DNA of 64,000 nucleotides from Candidatus Obscuribacterales bacterium (GTDB taxonomy: Bacteria; Cyanobacteriota; Vampirovibrionia; Obscuribacterales; Obscuribacteraceae). The DNA is taken from the NCBI GenBank assembly GCA_020054205.1, contig JAGVLS010000025.1:1-64000 (forward strand), written 5' to 3'. Positions 61,394 to 64,000 of the stretch are shown in pieces; position 1 is the stretch's first letter, and each line of letters opens with the position of its first letter. Under the pieces are notes generated by a model that was not told where the DNA came from, did no database searches, and saw only the letters and a program-made list of their open reading frames with translations. A program made the position numbers and the translations under genes.

Positions 61394-62239
61394 TCAATCT
61401 AAAAGATATTTACCCAAATTACCCAGACGAAAATCATTGATAAACATAGAAGCCGCCCTCATTATGTCTGGTTTGCCACCAGCGATCAAACAATTTTTTG
61501 CTAATGCAAGATCAACTAATGCTTTTTGTGATTGCATGAAATCATTACCATAAAATTTAAATGCTGATAAATTCTTTTTTGCAACCAAACTTAAACCGTA
61601 ATTGGCTACTTCTTCTGCATCAAAATGTGATGTTGGTAATAGATTACATAGAGCAAGTTTAAGTTTGGCAATAGGTTCAAAAGCAGCTGGTGGTAAAATT
61701 CCAGGTGTATCCAATAATTCTAATTGCGGATGTAGCCTAATCCACTGTGGTCCGCGCGTAATTCCTGGACGATTGCCAACATTGGTTTTTTTTCTTCCAA
61801 TAAGCCAATTGATAAAACTGGATTTACCTACATTTGGTAAACCAATAACACATGCTCTTATTGGGCGTGGCAATAATCCGCGCTTTTGTTGTGAGGCATG
61901 TTTTGCTGCCGTTAGCTTGAGAGCTAAATCAATAACTTGTTTTTTGTCTTTGGATGTTTTTAAATCCAGAGCAAGCACATGAGTGTTGGGTTCTTGCTTG
62001 AGTTTATCGATAAAGTTTGCAAGCTGTGTCTTATCGCATAAATCTTGTTTGGCAAGAATTACTAAGCGTGGTTTATTACCAAATAGAGCTAAGCTTTCGG
62101 GATGCCTACTGGATTTAGGTAATCTAGCATCTAAAACTTCAAAGAGTAAATCAGCAACTTTAATCTGCTCTTTTATATTTTGAAAAGCAGTTCGGCCTTT
62201 AGATTTTTTTTGTCCGAATTTTGCATGAGCAGAGCTCAT
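61394..62239 (-). CDS. rbgA: ribosome biogenesis GTPase RbgA (YlqF)
   Basis: This circularly permuted GTPase assists late 50S assembly. The motifs appear in the permuted order G4 (ILAKQDLCD), then G1 (IGLPNVGKSSFINWL), G2 region (NRPGITRGPQWI) and G3 (LDTPGILPP). The 281-residue length is normal. It lies seven bases after rplS and 18 before rnhB, an operon seen in Firmicutes and Cyanobacteria-related genomes. Confidence 0.95.
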   Translation of the reverse strand: MSSAHAKFGQKKSKGRTAFQNIKEQIKVADLLFEVLDARLPKSSRHPESLALFGNKPRLVILAKQDLCDKTQLANFIDKLKQEPNTHVLALDLKTSKDKKQVIDLALKLTAAKHASQQKRGLLPRPIRACVIGLPNVGKSSFINWLIGRKKTNVGNRPGITRGPQWIRLHPQLELLDTPGILPPAAFEPIAKLKLALCNLLPTSHFDAEEVANYGLSLVAKKNLSAFKFYGNDFMQSQKALVDLALAKNCLIAGGKPDIMRAASMFINDFRLGNLGKYLLD

Positions 62240-62246
62240 AGCGAGA

Positions 62247-62675
62247 CTAATGTTCTGCAGGCACGGGCGCTTCTTGCACTTGTGCTTCAGTTTCTGGCTG
62301 GAGATTTTCTATCTCGCCAGTTTTTCTTGCGCCAATTCTTTCTTTAATACGAGTACCTTTACCGGTTCTTTCTCTTAAATAATAAAGCTTAGCTCGTTTT
62401 ACATGACCTTGTTTTTGTAGTGTAATTTTTTCTACGCGAGGAGAATGAATTAAAAAGACTCTTTCAATGCCTATTCCTTGGAAAACCCGTCTGACTGTTA
62501 TGGTTTCGCCAATGCCAGAACCACGTCTTTTGATGATTACACCTTCGTAACCTTGAGTACGTTCTTTGCCGCCTTCTTTGATCTTGACAAACACTTTCAC
62601 TGTGTCGCCTACATCAAAGGCAGGTAGATTTTTCTTAAGATATTGTGCTTCGACTTCTTTGATTATCTGGTTCAT
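62247..62675 (-). CDS. rplS: 50S ribosomal protein L19
   Basis: The 142-residue protein contains the L19 core: FDVGDTVKVFVKIKEGGKER, QGYEGVIIKRRGSGIGETIT, VRRVFQGIGIERVFLIHSPR and AKLYYLRERTGKGTRIKER. It has about 25 extra C-terminal residues rich in Glu, Gln and Pro compared with the usual 115. It is the first gene of the rplS-rbgA-rnhB cluster. L19 sits at the subunit interface. Confidence 0.96.
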   Translation of the reverse strand: MNQIIKEVEAQYLKKNLPAFDVGDTVKVFVKIKEGGKERTQGYEGVIIKRRGSGIGETITVRRVFQGIGIERVFLIHSPRVEKITLQKQGHVKRAKLYYLRERTGKGTRIKERIGARKTGEIENLQPETEAQVQEAPVPAEH

Positions 62676-62858
62676 GATCTTTATTCTAAATGAAGTAAAT
62701 TACGATTTTAACATGGGTATCGCTGCTTGCGACCACATGCGTTGTCTTTGTTTAAACCTGTTTACTTATGAGCCTTACTTTATTGGCTAATCCAAGAAAA
62801 GTTTAAGATAATGCAATTAAAAATTATAGATAATTCATTGAGCGAAACTGGCTCTAGC

Positions 62859-63320
62859 TCATGATTTAAACTCATTTTTAAATGAATTTAGCTCATTGAT
62901 AAAGTCTTCAATAGAGCGAAATTGACGATAAACAGAAGCAAAACGTACATATGCAACTTGATTGAGATTCTTTAATCGGCTTAAAACCAGTTCACCTAAC
63001 ATACTTGCTTGTAATTCCCTTTTCCCAAATTGGGCCAATTCACCCTCAACAGAATCAACCAATTCATCTATTTCATCAGCTGTGACCATTGTTTTGGCAC
63101 AAGCACGGCTTATACCAGCACGTAATTTTTCCCTTGAATAGGGCTGTCTATCGCCAGTACTTTTGATGACAAGTAGCTGCATGGCTTCAACTCGCTCATA
63201 AGTTGTAAACCGCCGGCTACATTTTTCACATTCTCTTCTTCGGCGCACTGATGAGTTTTCAGCAGTGAGCCTAGATTCTAAAACTCGGCTATCTTTGTAA
63301 TTACAAAAAGGACAATACAC
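62859..63320 (-). CDS. nrdR: transcriptional repressor NrdR
   Basis: NrdR represses ribonucleotide reductase genes when dATP is high. The 153-residue product has the zinc ribbon (MYCPFCNYKDSRVLESR, then RRECEKCSRRFTTYERVE) and the ATP cone (LLVIKSTGDRQPYSREKLRA, ISRACAKTMVTADEID). No nrd gene is in the window. A TATAAT match on the minus strand (63354-63349) suits a -10 box for this gene. Confidence 0.95.
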   Translation of the reverse strand: MYCPFCNYKDSRVLESRLTAENSSVRRRRECEKCSRRFTTYERVEAMQLLVIKSTGDRQPYSREKLRAGISRACAKTMVTADEIDELVDSVEGELAQFGKRELQASMLGELVLSRLKNLNQVAYVRFASVYRQFRSIEDFINELNSFKNEFKS

Positions 63321-63348
63321 AAATATAAATCCAATACAAACTTACTGA

Positions 63349-63354
63349 ATTATA
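63349..63354 (-). promoter_or_regulatory. possible -10 box for nrdR
   Basis: Minus-strand TATAAT lies about 30 bases before the nrdR start. I see no good -35 box at the expected spacing, so this is tentative. Confidence 0.35.
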
Positions 63355-63421
63355 GCGACTTTTGGTCTCTTTATGGTAAGCCATTCTATAATAGAATTGA
63401 TTGAAAAATCAGGCTTATGAA

Positions 63422-64000
63422 ATGTCGCGCAAAAAACCAAAAACTTATTACCAGATATTAGGAATAAAATCAGATGTTTCTCTTGCGGAAATTAAGAAAG
63501 CTTATCGCGATTTAGTAAAAACATATCATCCAGATCTTGGCTCAAATACAAAGGAAGAGATGATGATGCTCAATTTAGCTTATGAAACATTGAAAGATAA
63601 ACGTAAGCGCTTAGCCTATGACATTACAATTGGGGTGAGTAAAAGTATTACCATCATAGCTCCGGAGATGAGTTCTTTAGTTGAAGAGGAAAGAGAAAAA
63701 TATTTGCGACAAGTTTTTAATCCCAACCGCATAGCTATTAATAAAGTATTAGCTATGTATAAGTCGCAAATGAGAAATCTTTCTCTTGATCCATACGACG
63801 ATCAATTAATTAGTGAATTTATAAATTATGTTGATGAAATTGAAACTAATTTGAAAAAATCTTCTGATGCTTTTAACAAAACCAAAACACCTAGATCGCT
63901 TGAGGCCGCTGTGCATATGATGCGCTATGCTATAGCGCAAGCTGCAGATGGATTGGATGAACTTCGTAGTTTTTGTACTAATTATGACTATAATCATCTG
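63422..64000 (+). CDS. J-domain protein, partial (runs off the window)
   Basis: The frame opens at an ATG (63422) and continues to the last base, giving 193 residues without a stop. The J domain is clear: TYYQILGIKSDVSLAEIKKA, then DLVKTYHPDLGSNTKEEMMM with HPD, LAYETLKDKRKRLAYDITI. After it comes a helical region with no Gly/Phe linker so far, so it is probably a specialised DnaJ-like protein and not classical DnaJ. A TATAAT at 63387-63392 may be its -10 box. nrdR is divergent. Confidence 0.85.
   Translation, partial: MSRKKPKTYYQILGIKSDVSLAEIKKAYRDLVKTYHPDLGSNTKEEMMMLNLAYETLKDKRKRLAYDITIGVSKSITIIAPEMSSLVEEEREKYLRQVFNPNRIAINKVLAMYKSQMRNLSLDPYDDQLISEFINYVDEIETNLKKSSDAFNKTKTPRSLEAAVHMMRYAIAQAADGLDELRSFCTNYDYNHL

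Overview
The window is AT-rich bacterial chromosomal DNA carrying about 53 protein-coding genes or gene remnants on both strands. I see no tRNA, rRNA, CRISPR array, transposase or integrase. It mixes diderm traits (many signal peptides, a probable outer-membrane barrel, a haemagglutinin-like giant protein, a TonB-C-like domain) with gene types common in the cyanobacterial lineage (DUF2993 and GerMN proteins, a TIGR00303-type CobT-like enzyme, CdaA, rplS-rbgA-rnhB). No photosynthesis gene is present. A non-photosynthetic relative of Cyanobacteria (Vampirovibrionia/Melainabacteria type) fits best, but this is inference. TTG and GTG starts are frequent.

Layout. 1-2.1 kb: two paralogous small secreted proteins sharing a near-identical 5' end, flanking a decayed toxin-antitoxin module (AbrB-type antitoxin, Doc toxin cut at its active site, and a 5'-truncated ChaN-like gene joined to it). 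2.1-5.0 kb: metE, B12-independent methionine synthase, behind a cobalamin riboswitch and an intrinsic terminator. 5.1-11.4 kb: nucleotidyltransferase, NUDIX hydrolase, folC, a beta-repeat protein, a TPR protein and a TonB-C-like protein. 11.4-21.6 kb, all on the minus strand: an operon of a barrel-like protein, a TPR protein, a full-length but divergent RNA polymerase beta subunit (RpoB) with no rpoC beside it, a glycine-repeat membrane protein, an exported helical protein and a Replic_Relax-like winged-helix protein. 22-29.8 kb: orphan response regulator, DUF2993 and GerMN proteins, rpmE, cdaA, lysA, yraN, serS. 29.8-34.5 kb: hicAB, an immunity-like remnant, then the vitamin B6 locus pdxR-pdxS-pdxT with five copies of a TTGGCTGG operator-like motif. 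34.6-40.9 kb: ArnT-like glycosyltransferase, DAHP synthase, CobT-like enzyme. 41-53.8 kb: a 2402-residue repeat protein with FecR-like modules, a 1025-residue protein with a possible GNAT domain, a FecR-like paralogue of the giant's tail, and a degenerate receiver/GGDEF protein. 54-64 kb: acyl-CoA dehydrogenase, J-domain protein, TadG-like protein, TPR protein, rplS-rbgA-rnhB, nrdR and a J-domain gene that runs off the end.

How the parts connect: B12 supply would act on metE through the riboswitch, while the CobT-like enzyme would serve lower-ligand activation. PdxR probably senses pyridoxal phosphate and controls pdxST. The strongest candidates for something undescribed are the RpoB operon and the giant FecR-tailed surface protein with its neighbours.
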